64,000 nt of DNA from Dromiciops gliroides (taxonomy: Eukaryota > Chordata > Mammalia > Microbiotheria > Microbiotheriidae): the NCBI RefSeq assembly GCF_019393635.1, contig NC_057861.1:309701968-309765967 (forward strand). The letters run 5' to 3'. Below the pieces are notes generated by a model. The model did not search any database. It was not told the origin of the DNA and saw only the letters and a list, made by a program, of their open reading frames with translations. Shown here in pieces: positions 1 to 11,329 of the stretch. Both the position numbers and the translations under genes were made by a program. The number at the start of each line of letters is the position of its first letter. The stretch's first letter is position 1.

Positions 1-155
1 ATTAAAGCATACTATTTTCACTTCAATTTTGGGTAGTTTTTTTTCCTTTTGCTGTTTCTTCTTTTAGAACATGATTATTATGGAAATATTTTTACATGAT
101 TGCATATATATGTATATATATAAATTTTTTTTACCATTTTAGGGAGAAGAGAGAG

Positions 156-435
156 AGGGAGAAATTTTGGAACTCAAAATGTTATTTAAAAAACAAATGT
201 TTCAAACTGTCTTTACAGGGTTTTTGGGGGTGGTGGTGGAGCAATGAGGGTTAAGTGACTTGCCCAGGGCTACACAGCTAATAAGTATCAAGTGTTTGAG
301 GCTGAATTTGAACTCAGTTCCTCCTGAATCCAGGACTGGTGCTTTATCCACTTAGCCACTTTATCCACTTTATCCATTTATCTGCCCCCTGTCTTTACAT
401 GTAATTGGAAACAATAAAATATTATTTAAAAGAAA
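156..435 (+). mobile_element. Diverged LINE-tail repeat (family B), + orientation, split by a SINE
   Basis: GGAACTCAAAATGTTATTTAAAAAA, then TGTAATTGGAAACAATAAAATATTATTT after the inserted SINE, is the reverse complement of repeats at 3080-3235 and 15160-15560. At least four copies occur in the window, so it is a dispersed repeat. I cannot name the family. Confidence 0.6.
218..388 (-). mobile_element. tRNA-derived SINE, inserted in a family B repeat
   Basis: Reverse-strand copy of the window's commonest SINE: GGTTAAGTGACTTGCCCAGG, CACACAGCTA-type, GAACTCAG, ending CTGCCCC. It is flanked by perfect 11-base target duplications CTGTCTTTACA at 207-217 and 389-399, which prove a discrete insertion. 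Confidence 0.85.
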
Positions 436-436
436 A

Positions 437-1015
437 GAAAAAAAGAATCCTTAGCTCCCTTGAAGACTCAGCTTAAATGTTATCTTGTGTAAGAGCTCTT
501 TCCAGGTTCTCCCAACTGCTGCTGGTGCCTTCACCCCTAAGTTTGCCTTGTATCTCTTTTGTTTATTTCTATGTGTGTACATGTTGTATGCTCCCATTAA
601 ATTTGTTGTTTGTCCTTCCTTCTTGAAGAGGACCATGACATCAGGGTGACATCATGACTTGCAGTGAATTGGATTTAGGTGAGGAAGGGCTGTGCAAGGT
701 CACCAACTTCACTCTCTCCTATAGAGCCATCTGGTTCCAATGTCAAGGTATACATCAAAATGACTGGAGATGGTCCCAGATGATTAAGGCAATTGAGGTT
801 AAGTGATTTGTCCACGGTCACACAGCTAGTAAGTGTCTGAGGTGAGATTTAAACTCAGGTCCTCCCAACTTCAGGGCCAGTGCTTTATCCACTATGCCAC
901 TGAACTGCAACACCCCCCCCCCCCCATTAAGATATAACTTCCTTGAAGTCATGGGTTATTTTAACTTTTTTTCCTATCCTAGTATTTAGCATAAAACCTG
1001 ACACATAGTAAGAGA
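437..1015 (-). mobile_element. L2-like LINE 3' end, split by a composite SINE
   Basis: Left part (CCTTGAAGACTCAGCTTAAATG ... CTCCCATTAA) and right part (CCCATTAAGATATAACTTCC ... TAGCATAAAACCTGACACATAG) are typical antisense L2 3'-end text. They are separated by a SINE flanked by the repeated CCCATTAA. Confidence 0.6.
606..926 (-). mobile_element. Composite marsupial SINE with GAAGAGGACCATGACATCA head
   Basis: The unit has a GTCCTTCCTTCTTGAAGAGG block followed by a SINE-like GGTTAAGTGATTTGTCC...CCACTATGCCACT block and a C-run at 913-926. Related copies with the same AGAGGACCATGACATCA phrase are at 11455-11740 (opposite strand) and 25329-25500. Eight-base duplications CCCATTAA flank it. Confidence 0.6.
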
Positions 1016-1199
1016 GAATGAGTAGAGAATGACTTCGATGTTACCAATCTGGACAGATAGAAACAAAAGTAGGGGGAAAAAGAAAGGAATCAAGCATTTA
1101 GTAAGCACTTGTTGTGTGTCAGATTCTAGCTGAATTCCTATACGGAAGGGGAATTCACTGCAATCTAAGGTAGAGCATTCTGTTTGACACATCTAATTA

Positions 1200-3070
1200 T
1201 TAAGAAGCTTCTCCTGACATCAAGCCTAAATTTGCTTTTTAGCAGCTTCTCCTCATTCCTCCTAATCCCACCCTCTTTTGCTAAAGAGAACAAATCTCTC
1301 TTCCACATGACAATTCCTCTGATGCTTGAAGTAGGCTAGCTTGTCTTCTCTGAATCTTATATATTTTAAAAATCCTTAGTCAATAATTACATATGAATTA
1401 TAGTTAAGGTTCTTCCTCATCCTGGTTGCTCTCTTCTGTATGCTTTTCAGGTTACCAATGTCTTTTTAAAATTGGAGTACTCAGAACTGAACACAGCATT
1501 TATGATATGGTTTGACCAGGGCTGAATACAGAGGGACTCCTTACTCCTAGAAGGTAAATGTGCATAATATAGACCAAGATCACTTTTTTGAGGGGGAGGC
1601 AGGGACTGCCATATCACAAATACTTTTGACTCACATTGAGTTTAGAATTCACTAAAACCACTGGATTTTTTTCAGTCTAATTATGCACCTTATATGTAAA
1701 GTCAATTTTTAAAAACACAAGTATAAATGTTTATTTCATCTTACTAGATTTATCTCATTTCTTTTAGGATTCTTAACCTGGAGTCCATGAATTTTTGTTT
1801 AAAATGTTTTAAAAAACTATTTCTATATAATTAGTTTCCTTTGTAATCCTATGTACTTTATTTTATGCATTTAAAACATCTGAAAATATATTTTAGCTAG
1901 ACTGTCAAAGGGATGACAAAAAAGGATGGGAACCCCTACTCTAGACTGTAAATATCTTTTAAATTTTTTCACTCTTATCCAGTGTGTTAGCTGCTGCATC
2001 TCCTAGTTTAGTGCTATCTACAAATTTGATAAATATGCTATCTATTCCTTTATTCACGTCTTTGATAAAAATATTAAATTAAACAAGGCTAAACACAGAT
2101 TCCTGTAATACTCCACTGGAGATTTCTTGCCAAGTTGACATTAAAACATTTTTGACTACTGTCTTGTGTCTAACCATTCATTCAGACCCAAATTCATCTA
2201 ACTGCATTATTGTCTCATTCATATACAGACAAAATTTTTCATTAAAAGCCTGCTTTTATCTGCATAATCAATATAAATAGCATTCCCCTATATGACTTTA
2301 GTAATTCTATCAAGAAAGAAGAAAGGTGGGCGATGGGATCAAAAGTAGCAGACTGGTGTTGAGAAAGAACTGTGCTGGCCTGCATGGCCTAATTATTTCG
2401 GTTTTCAGTTCCATAACATGAAAGGGCCTCTTCCCTACTAAGGAAGAGCTGAAATGTGTAAACCTCTGTGGGGATAAGGATGTGGTTAGAGACTCGGAGC
2501 ATCTTAATATCTGCTCTTAGATACAGCCCAACCCAAGAATAGAGCCTCTGAGGCATCATGACATTTACTAGACAAAATATTCTGCTGAGGTACCACAAGA
2601 GGGGGCCCCCAAGGAGTAGGGAAGACCCTAAGCATGTTTTTACTTTGTTTACTCTGTCCTATAATGAGTTAGCAGTTTCTTCATTTAGGGGAGGTTCAGA
2701 TCTTAGGATCTCTCCTCCTTGACAATTGCTTTATTGCAATAAACCAAATCCTACTTTTATCTAAATTATGTGTGTGTGAGTTTAATTCTTTAACTGAGGA
2801 TATCCAAGAACTGCCCATCCATGTCATTATGGTGCTGAAACCTAGATATTCAATAACAATCTCTTTCATGATCTGTTTTAGAATTTTCCCAGGAGTCAAC
2901 GTCTGGCTAATTGACCTACATTTTGAATAATTTATTATTTTCTTTTTTTAAAAAGTGGGACAAGTGCCCTTCTCCAGTCCTGCAGCATCATTCCTGATCC
3001 CCACAATTCTAGCAGTGACTAAGCAATTGCAGCTATTAGGTATTTGGGTCCCTAAAGATGTGATTTATCT
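1200..3070 (-). mobile_element. CR1/L3-like LINE remnant, split by an LTR
   Basis: Antisense text such as ATGATCTGTTTTAGAATTTTCCCAGGAGTCAACG (2872-2900) and GTGCCCTTCTCCAGTCCTGC (2966-2985) recurs at 9450-9640 in recognisable form. It matches the antisense reverse-transcriptase region of CR1-type LINEs as I know it. It is heavily decayed, with no usable ORF. Limits are approximate. Confidence 0.5.
2327..2817 (+). mobile_element. Probable solo LTR inserted in the CR1/L3-like LINE
   Basis: The block interrupts the LINE and has 5-base inverted ends TGGGC...GCCCA. It contains CCTATAATGAG (TATA-like) and, downstream, GCAATAAACC (poly(A) signal), the order expected of an LTR. No clear target duplication was found. 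TGTTGAG at 2357 is an alternative start. Confidence 0.4.
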
Positions 3071-3079
3071 TTTTTTAAT

Positions 3080-3235
3080 ATCATAAAAGTATTTTATTAT
3101 TTTCTAGTTACATGTAGAGATAGTTTTCAACATTTGTTTTCCTAAGATTTTTAGTTTCAAATTTTCTCCCTCCCTTCCCTTCCTCCCCCCTCCCCAAGAC
3201 AGCAAGCAATCTGATATAGGTTATATATGTACAGT
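3080..3235 (-). mobile_element. Family B repeat (LINE tail?), minus orientation
   Basis: TATTTTATTATTTTCTAGTTACATG, TTTTCAACATTTGTTTTCC, CTCCCTCCC-type tract, and AATCTGATATAGGTTATATATG are shared almost word for word with 15160-15320. Confidence 0.65.
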
Positions 3236-3239
3236 CAAG

Positions 3240-3955
3240 ATGTGATTTTTCTTGAGGCATGAGGGAAACTAGCAAGAGAGGGGGAGGACTAAATTATAGT
3301 TATAAAACTGGGTCAAGAAGATCTAGCGATTGGTATATGGAATAATAGTTGAGAAAATTCATCTTAAGTCTTGTAGAAAACAATGATTGAAGGAATAGGG
3401 AGAGATAAGAGAAGTAAGATAGTTTGTGACAACCTGACAAAGTATTGTGATGCAGTGGTTGAAGGTGGTCCCACGAAAAGCCACTGAAAGATTCAAAGAG
3501 GAGAAAAATACAATCAAAGCAACAGGCTTCAGAAAAGAATATTTTGGCAATGGCGTTAACAATCACCTGGACAGACTGCTGAAAGCTATGTCTGGTGAAG
3601 ATTTGTTTGTGTTAGTCTAGTCAAAAGCAGATCTGTGGCAGGGGTGAATAAAGAGAAGTTACATCAAAGTAACTCAATTAGCTAGAGCTTTTGTATACAT
3701 AGCAGTGTAATCACCTGGGTTCTTTAGAATGCCTGACAAAGCACTGGGGATTATTGTAGTCATAATTGCCAAGCTTTTCTTAAATAATCCTCTTTAGCAA
3801 CAAGCATAAAAACAAACTCACCATGCAAATCTACAAATCTATACTATTTGGATGCAGTGTAAATTTGATCTAATCAAGCTTTCCCTTGAAGTTTTCTCTT
3901 TAGGCAATCAAGTAGTAGTTGAGTGCTTCCTATGTGACTCAGTTATTGGTAAAGA
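3240..3955. other. No gene seen
   Basis: AT-rich sequence with only short frames. Purine-rich phrases resemble old repeats elsewhere in the window, but I cannot classify it. Confidence 0.5.
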
Positions 3956-3959
3956 GTGA

Positions 3960-6650
3960 GGACACCTACAAATAGTTCCAGAAAGAATGAAACAGCTGGG
4001 CTAAAGCCCAAAGGAAGCTTAGCAGCAGGTGTGTCTCAGGACAAAAGGAAAGTTTGATGCTGTAAAGATTAATATTGCTTAGGAACCTAGAATGTAAGAT
4101 CTATGAACCAAGGTAAACTGGATGTGGTCAAATAGGAGATAGAAAGATTAAACATCAACATCTTGAGTGTCAGTGAGTTTAAATGGAAAGGAATGGTTGA
4201 ATTTAATTCAAATGATCACTATATATTCTACTGTGGGCAAGAATACTCAAGAAGAAATAGACTCAATAAAAGCTTGAGAAAAGTAATAATGGGTTATAAT
4301 CTCAAAAATGATAGAATGATATCTCTGAATACAAGGCAAACCATTCAAAACACAGTAATACAACTCTATGCTCCAATCATGAATGCCCAAAAGGCCAAAG
4401 TTGCTCAGTTCTATGAAAACCTACATCTTCTAGAAATAACATAAAAAAGGATGTCACATTCATCATAGGGAATTGGAATGCTAAAGCAGGAAATCAGAAG
4501 GTAACTGGAATAACCTGCAAATTTGACCTGGGAATACGAAATGGAGCAGGGCAGAGACTAATAGAGTTTTGTCAAGATAATTCACCAGTGATAGTAAACA
4601 CTCTTTTTCAACAACCCAAACCCCAAACCCAGCTCTATACATGGACATCACCAAATGGTCAATAGAGAAATCATATTGATTCTATATTTCGCAGCCAAAT
4701 ATGGAAAAACTCTATATGGTTGGTTAAAATAAGATCTGGAGTTGACTGTGACTCAGATCATGAGACTTAAATTGAAGAAAGTAGGGTAAAACATCAGACC
4801 ACATAGGTATGATCTAAATAACATCTCTTATTAATATGAAGTAAAAATGATGAATAGATTAAAGGAATTAGATCTGGTAGATAGAGTGCCTGAAGAACCA
4901 TGGACAGAAGTTCAAAATACTGTACAGGAGGCATCACCAAAAAACATCCCAGAGAAAAAAAAAGAACAAGAAAGCAAAATGACTGTCTGATGAGGCTTTA
5001 CAAATAGCTGAGGAAAGGAACGCAAAAGGGAAAAAAGATAGGGAAAGATGTACACAACTGAATGCATAATTCCAGAAAATAGAAAGGAGAGATAAGAGGG
5101 TTTTCTTAAATAAACAATGCAAAGAAATAGAAAAAAACAATAAAGGGAACATTTCATGCAAAAATGGACAAGATAAAAGACAAAAATGGTAAAGACTTAT
5201 CGGGAGCAGAGGAGATTAAGAAGAAGTGGCAAGAATATACAAAAGAACTATACAAGACAATTATACATCATAACTATTATGGTGTGATTATTGAGAAAGA
5301 ACCAGACATCTCAGAGAATGAAGTCAGGTAGGCTTTTAGAAAGTATTGCTAACAATAAGGTTAGTGGAGGTGACAAAATTCCAGCTGAGCTATTTAAAAT
5401 CCTAAAAGATGATGCTGCACTTAATATGCCAAGCAAATTTGGAAAACTCATCAGTGGCTACTGGATTGGAAAAGATAATTTTATGTCCCAATTCTGAAGA
5501 AAGGCAATGACAAAGAATGTTCAAATTACTGAACAGTTAAGTTCATTTCATATGCCTGAAAGGTTCTACTTAACATTTTGGAATCTAGGCTTCAGCAATA
5601 TGTGAACCAAGAATTACCAGACGTGCAGACCGCTTTTCAAAGAGGCAGAGGAACTAGAGAGGAAATCACCAACATTCTTTAGATTATGGAGAAAGCGAGG
5701 AAAGTTCCAGAAAAAACATCTACTTTTGCTTCATTGACTACACTAAAGCCTTTGACTCTGTGGATCACAACAAAATATGGCAAGACCCCAAAGAGATGAC
5801 AGTACCAGATCATCTTATTTGTCTCCAGAGGAACCTGTATGTGGGTCAAGAAGCAATAGTTAGAACCAAACATAGAACAACTGATTGGGTTAAGATTTGG
5901 AAAGAAGTACAACAAAACTGTACATTGTTTCCTTATTTGTTTTACTCATATGCAGAATACATCATGTGAAATGCCTGACCGGGCAAATCAAAAGTCAGAA
6001 TTAAGGTAGTAGAGAAAAATATCAACAATCCTAGATATGAAGATGATGCTACATTAATGATAGAAAGTAAAATATGATAAAGAAGCCTCTTGATGAGGGT
6101 AAAAAAAAGGAGAGTATAAAATCTTGCTTGAAGCTAAACATTAAAAAAACAACAACCAACCAAACATATGGCAACTGGTCCCATCACTTCCTGGCAAATA
6201 GAGGGAGAAGAAATCAAAGAAGAGTCAGGTTTTATATTCTTGGGCTCAAAGATCACTGCAGATGGTAACTGTAACCATGAAATTAAAGGATGCTTGTTCC
6301 TTGGAAGGAAAACTATGACTAATCTGGACAGAATACTAAAACAGAGATATCACCTTGCCAACATTACTTAAAGAATTATTTTAAACTATTCATTGGAAGG
6401 ATAAATGCTAAAGCTGAAATTTAAATACTTTGGTCACATAATGAAGAGATGGGACTCACAGGAAAAGACCCTGATTTTATGAAGATTGATGACAAAAGGG
6501 GAATGAGACAGATCGATAATGTCATGAAAATAATGAACACAAGCTTAGAGAGACTTTAGGAGATAGTGAAGGATGGAAGGGTCTGGTGCACTATGGTCCT
6601 TGGGGTCATAAAGAGTCAGTCTAAAGAAATGAGCAACAAACTTCTATGTG
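3960..6650 (+). mobile_element. Decayed RTE-clade (BovB-like) LINE
   Basis: Nearly the whole coding order of an RTE element can be followed in broken frames. Endonuclease: 4163-4444, with FNSNDHYIFYCGQE and GYNLKNDRMIS. Then LIEFCQDNSP/NTLFQQ and YTWTSPNGQ followed by a stop (4550-4680). RT: ASGGDKIPAELFKILKDDA (5361-5430), FIDYTKAFDSVDHNK (about 5730-5770), DHLICLQRNLYVGQE (5809-5853), and TSWQIEGEEIKEESGFIFLG (6187-6246). The 3' end has TCATAAAGAGTCAG (6608-6620). The catalytic Y-A-D-D appears as Y-E-D-D at 6036-6047, and many stops and frameshifts are present, so it is dead. RTE elements encode one protein with endonuclease and reverse transcriptase and can mobilise SINEs sharing their tail (known). 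Confidence 0.9.
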
Positions 6651-6705
6651 ACCAGTATAGTGATGCTTACTATGGGAGGAGGCTGTACAAGGATCAGAAG
6701 TAGTC

Positions 6706-6790
6706 TTCATCAATCAATCAATCAATATTTATTAAGCACCTACTATGTGCCAGACACAGAGCTTGCAGTCTACATATAGTAATAAGACTA
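6706..6790 (+). repeat. CAAT tandem and TTATTAAGCACCTACTATGTG repeat unit
   Basis: Short CAAT tandem followed by the 'TTATTAAGCACCTACTATG' phrase, which recurs in diverged form at 8840, 9240, 31200, 32490 and 40020. It belongs to an old dispersed SINE/LINE fragment whose family I cannot fix. Confidence 0.5.
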
Positions 6791-6799
6791 CACACATTA

Positions 6800-7190
6800 G
6801 ACAATGAGAACAATGTAGTGTGGAAATGTGCAATATGGGTCTTTTCTCTTATTGGTGTACTCTAGTTGCCTCAATATGAGGACACCTTGAGATACCCACT
6901 GTCATGCTTTCCATTCTTCTGCATTAGGAATGTTTTAATCACAGGTAGACACACCCTCCACTCTATATTTATCTGACAGAAAATCCTTACATTCTCATAG
7001 GTCAACCTAAGAATCACACCAGGCCTCAAATTTCAAAGTACGTTCAGATAATATTCCCTTATCTCAACAGTTTTATGATAAACCACGGTTACTCAAGAAA
7101 AAAAATATGTCGTGAACAAAAAAACTACATTTCCTTTCAGATTACATTGCTGACTCATTCCTCCCCTCCCCCATGATGATGAAATTTCAG
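6800..7190. other. No gene seen
   Basis: Unremarkable AT-rich sequence. I see no repeat family, RNA gene or coding frame. Confidence 0.5.
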
Positions 7191-7194
7191 GATT

Positions 7195-7445
7195 TTGAAA
7201 TTCCTCTAAAGTATGTCTTGGCATAGTAGATAGATTATTGGATCTGGGGTCAGGAAGATTTCAGACATTTACCAGCTGTGTAATCCTGGGCAAGTCAATT
7301 AACTTCTGTCTGCCTCAATTTCCTCATCTGTAAAATGGAGATAATAATAGCACCTATATCACAAGGTTGTTATAAGAATAAAATAAGATACTAATGGTAA
7401 AGTACATTGCAAGTCTTAAAGTACTATATAAATATTAATTTGGAA
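7195..7445 (+). mobile_element. MIR/CORE-type SINE
   Basis: Reads ATCTGGGGTCAGGAAGA, CAGCTGTGTAATCCTGGGCAAG, CCTCAATTTCCTCATCTGTAAAATGG, then the CORE-like GATAATAATAGCACC...AAAGTACTATATAAATATTA. The order is that of a MIR/marsupial CORE-SINE. Confidence 0.75.
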
Positions 7446-7565
7446 CTCAACATTTTAAAAAATGAATGTTAAAAATTTTAAATGTAATTGGGAAATATAT
7501 GTATAATTTATGTTTTATAACAAGCATATTATAAAATATATTTAGATCACATTTAAAAAAATAAA
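7446..7565 (+). mobile_element. Family B repeat fragment, + orientation
   Basis: GGAACTCAACATTTTAAAAAATGAATGTT followed by AATGTAATTGGGAAAT parallels 172-425 and the reverse complement of 15160-15240. Confidence 0.5.
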
Positions 7566-7599
7566 ACATCAACAAAGCCAATTTATGACTGAGACAAAG

Positions 7600-9720
7600 G
7601 GAGTATTACAGATATGTGGAATTGAAAGGTACCACAGAGACCTTCTACCTGACAAAGAATTCCCCTCTATGATATTCCAGTGAAGTGTTCATTCTTCCTC
7701 CAAGACTTCCAATAATTGAGAATTCATTACCATCAAAGGCAGCTCTTTGCATTTCTGGATACCTTTAATTTTAAGAATTTTTTCCCCTTAAAATTGAGCT
7801 GAATTCTTCACTTAGCAATTTCTACCCATTGTTCTAAATTCTCTTCTCTGGGGCCAAGCAGAATGAGTCTAATCAATTTTCCACAAAACAAATACTTTCA
7901 TGTTCCTTCTAAGTCTTGTCTTTTACAGGATAAATAGTTCATCCAAAAAGTGGCTTGACTATTCTCTTACTATCTTAGTTATCCTTTTATAGAAGCTCTC
8001 CAGCACAGAGATGTCTTTCTTAACATGAACCACCCAGAACTGAACACATTTCTCTGGATGTAATCTAACCAGATTAGATACAGCAGGATGATAACCTCCA
8101 CAGGTATGCTGGTAAATCAAACCTTGATTTGTAGCTGGTTTCTCAGCTGTAAATGTTCACACTGAAAATTTAACAATTGGCACTGGAGAGCTCAATCAAG
8201 CTACCTCCAGAATATACCTATCACCATCTCTGTTTTGGACATTGGCTTTTTTTTTTTTGGCTGTTATGTGTCAGTGCTGAGTCATATTGAGCTTGCAGTA
8301 CATTAATATCCTCAGATCTTTTTTATACAAATTGTTGTCTAGATACATTTCCCACTTCCTGTACTTAGGTGATTTTTTTTGAAGCTAAGGATAAATATTT
8401 TAGAAAAAAATTTCTATTATCCTCATTCAATCTAATATTGCCAAACTTTATACTGTTGATATATTTTAGGATCCTGACTGCTATCTAGCATTTTAGCCAT
8501 TCCTCTTAGCGTTGTGTCATCTGCAAATTTGAAAAGCAAGTATTTGTTTTCATTCGAGTCGTAAAAAAATTGAACACAATAGGATTAAAAACAGATTCCC
8601 TGGAACACTCCCTGAGAAATATCTATTCCATTAAAGATTATTCCTGTGTCTTGTCATCCAGTTCTGGATCCACTTAACCATATTATCTTCTAGTCTGCAA
8701 CTTTCCATCTTGTCCACAAAATTGACCTTAGAGACTTTCAAATGCCTAGCTGAAATCCAAGCATACTCTGTCTGTGGCATTCCTATAATCTTACAGTCTA
8801 ATAACCCTATCAAAAATGAAGGAAGGAAGCAAGCATATATTAAGCATTTGCCATGTGCCAAGCGCTGTGCTGAGCATTAGAGATACACATACAAGTAAAA
8901 AGAAAGCCTGTCCCTGTTTTCACGGAATTTACAATTGAAAACCATATATAAGATGAAAATCTGGAGAAAAGGGAATGGAGACACCTAGTATGGGAGCACA
9001 CTTTTGAAGTTTGGAAGCCAGGAGCTGTGTCAGGAGAAGAATGAAAGCTGCCCTGTGCCTTTTCATAAAATGGAGGCCCCAAGAGGTGTTTGTCAATAGA
9101 AGAAGGGCAAAGAACAGAGTTCTTACAAAGGATAATCCAGGTTAAGAAGATCGCAAAGACTTGTATGTTACAGATCAAGGAGGCAGCAGGGGCTGAGAGA
9201 AGTTCCAGGATGAGATAGCAGTTGCAATCACTAAACATTCCTTAAGCACCTACTCTGCTTTAAGCACTATGCTAGATGCTGAGAATTACAAACACAAAAG
9301 TGAGATAATCTGTGCCCTCAAGGATCTTAGATTCTGCTGCAGAGTTCTGCTGGTAAAACCTGTCCTTTTTGTAGGAATGCAGGCTTTTAGCTGTAACCCT
9401 TCTCTTTGAATCCCTGTTTTAAATACACGCAAATAATTCCTTTACTAACATGTTCCAAAATTTTACCAGGAATAGAATTAAAGCTCCGAGTTACAGTTTG
9501 CAGATGTCAACATTGTTCTTTTTTATTTATTTATTTTTTAAAAGCAGAACATCTGCTATATTTTTCAAGACCTCTAGCATTCTCTATGAGTTTTCAAAGA
9601 TCATTGATCATGGCTCATAAGCCATGTCTACCAATTCTTTCAGTATTTAAGGAAGTATTTTTTCTGGCTACTAATTTGAGTTCATTGAAATATCCTCTTA
9701 ACACATAGCCAGGGTTTCAA
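7600..9720 (-). mobile_element. CR1/L3-like LINE remnant with an inserted repeat (8815-9365)
   Basis: The minus strand at 8631-8790 reads KVSKVNFVDKMESCRLEDN then MVKWIQNWMTRHRNN. This is the 'fDkvs.. / l..WiknWL..R.q' segment of CR1-type reverse transcriptase. The text at 9445-9680 (TTCCAAAATTTTACCAGGAATAGAATTAAAGCTC; TTTTCAAAGATCATTGATCATGGCTC) continues the same element. Between them lies an unrelated insertion carrying AAGCATTTGCCATGTGCCAAGC and AAGCACCTACTCTGCTTTAAGC units. No intact frame. Confidence 0.6.
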
Positions 9721-9934
9721 AACTCTAGGAACCATTTTTGTTTTGAGTCAGTATCATATAATGGAAAGAGCATTGGTCTTGTTAGAACAGGCATGAAATC
9801 CATGATCTCATGACCTAGCAAAGCTCTCCCCCAACTGGTGATCTGACCTTGGTGGCATGCCTGCTGCTGTCACATGACTCATGTGCAAGCATGAGTCTTT
9901 GAAGCCAGAGTACCACAAGCTCATGTCACCAATC
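9721..9934. other. Flank of nested SINE, unclassified
   Basis: Sequence before the target duplication at 9935. It continues after 10954 with GTCACCTCTGTGAAACTG, so 9735-11070 minus the inserts was one contiguous tract. No coding. Confidence 0.4.
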
Positions 9935-10011
9935 AAAATATTACTTACATGAGGGGAGCTAGGTGGTGCAGTGGATAAAGCACTGGCCCAGATTCAAGAG
10001 GACCTGAGTTC

Positions 10012-10843
10012 TGTCTGCTCATCTTGCCTATCTTTTAATTCACATTTTTTTTTTTGCAGGGCAATGAGGGTTAAGTGACTTGCCCAGGGTCATGCAGCTA
10101 GTTAAGCGGCAAGTGTTCGAGACTGAATTTGAACTCAGGTCCTCCTGAATCCAAGGCCAGTGCCTTATCCACTGTGCCACCCAGCTGCCCTTAATTGACT
10201 TTTAAATCCTTAAAGTGGGGCACTGTTTCCAGGCTGCACTGTCCCAAGCTTCAGGGGGTCCCAGGTGATATGATTGAAGGAGGGGCAGGTTTTTCACTTG
10301 CCTGGCCTGTTTCCTGGTCCACAGATAACCCCAGGCCAACTTGCTCATTAACCAGACAGCAAAACTTTGTGTGCTATGGTTGTTAGCTCCAACGAGCCTG
10401 TGCCACTTCCCCACCTGGACCATTGCCACTCAAGTCTACTTCCTGGTTCCAAGCAGGGGTGGAAAACCCAAGTTCCACCTCACTGCCAGCAGAGACCCTG
10501 TAATCTCCCCCCAGCCAACGCTCAGCCCTCTCACCAGACTGTGAGCTTAGTTCCAGACAACACTGGTACTGCAGCCGATTCAGAGGCTCTGGGGGTTCTA
10601 TTTCCCTGTCTTGGGCCTGCCTGTGACTGGATTTGTGTCAGTGTGACCTCTGGATTGAGCTCTACTTCTGCCTTGGCACAGCAACCCCCTCCTGCTGACC
10701 TTTTAAGCTGTCTTTGGCTGGAAAATGATCTCAGCCCATTCTTTTGTGGGTTGTGTTGCTCCAGGAATTGTCCTATGGCATTATTTGGAGGTTTTTTTTG
10801 GAGTGATTGTGTTATGAGTTCTGAGAGCTTACTGCCTTTCCTC
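10012..10843 (-). mobile_element. L1 5'-UTR-like fragment inserted in the SINE
   Basis: Minus-oriented text (AATGATCTCAGCCCATTCTTTTGTGG, CCAGGAATTGTCC, TTTTTTTTGGAGTGATTG) parallels the 5' end of the L1 at about 48200-48340 (GAATGGCTTACCCTGACCTTTTGTTGG). The insert is flanked by near-identical 13-mers AGGACCTGAGTTC (9999-10011) and AGGACCTAAATTC (10844-10856). It lacks a poly(A) end, so the mechanism is unclear. The 161-codon frame inside it is a by-product. Confidence 0.55.
10045..10190 (-). mobile_element. tRNA-derived SINE nested inside the L1-like insert
   Basis: Reverse-strand SINE: T-run, GGGCAATGAGGGTTAAGTGAC, GAACTCAGGTCCTCCTGAATCC, CCACTGTGCCACCCAGCTGCCC. It is the third layer of the nest at 9952-10937. 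Confidence 0.8.
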
Positions 10844-11329
10844 AGGACCTAAATTCAAATTTGACCACAGACACTTGACACCTACTAGCTGTGTGACCCT
10901 GGGCAAGTCACTTGACCCTCATTATCCAGACCAAAAAAAAATATTACTTACATGGTCACCTCTGTGAAACTGAATGATTGTGACACTGCCATCATCACTA
11001 ATACTATGCATCACTGCTTGGCCAGTATCATTTTTTCCAGGAAGCATCAACAACAAAATGGGCACTCTTGTTAGTAGAAATAACGATAACAAAATACCTC
11101 AAAAAGATAGAGAAGTCAAATACTCAGTGAACCCAGATATAAAATGAGGGCATTGAACTATATAATTTACCTCTGAGATCCCTCCCAGATCTAAATATAG
11201 GATCCTATGATTTATGTTGTAGATATCTTATTATTTTATTTACATAGATATTATTTGCTCATAATATTAATATTGAAATAGTAATTAACATTTATATTAT
11301 GTCATTATGTATATTTACTTATATTTTTG

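Larger units (their letters stand above)
9952..10937 (+). mobile_element. tRNA-derived SINE split by a later L1-derived insert
   Basis: SINE left part 9952-10011 (GGGAGCTAGGTGGTGCAGTGG to GACCTGAGTTC) and right part 10844-10937 (AGGACCTAAATTCAAATTTG to TCACTTGACCC, A-tail). The outer target duplication AAAATATTACTTACATG is perfect at 9935-9951 and 10938-10954. Confidence 0.85.

Noticed and set aside
8840..9238. 132-codon minus-strand frame
   Set aside because: Covers the repeat inserted in the CR1-like LINE; no family resemblance.
10367..10852. 161-codon + frame
   Set aside because: Antisense to an L1 5'-UTR-like insert; GC-richer, so open by chance.
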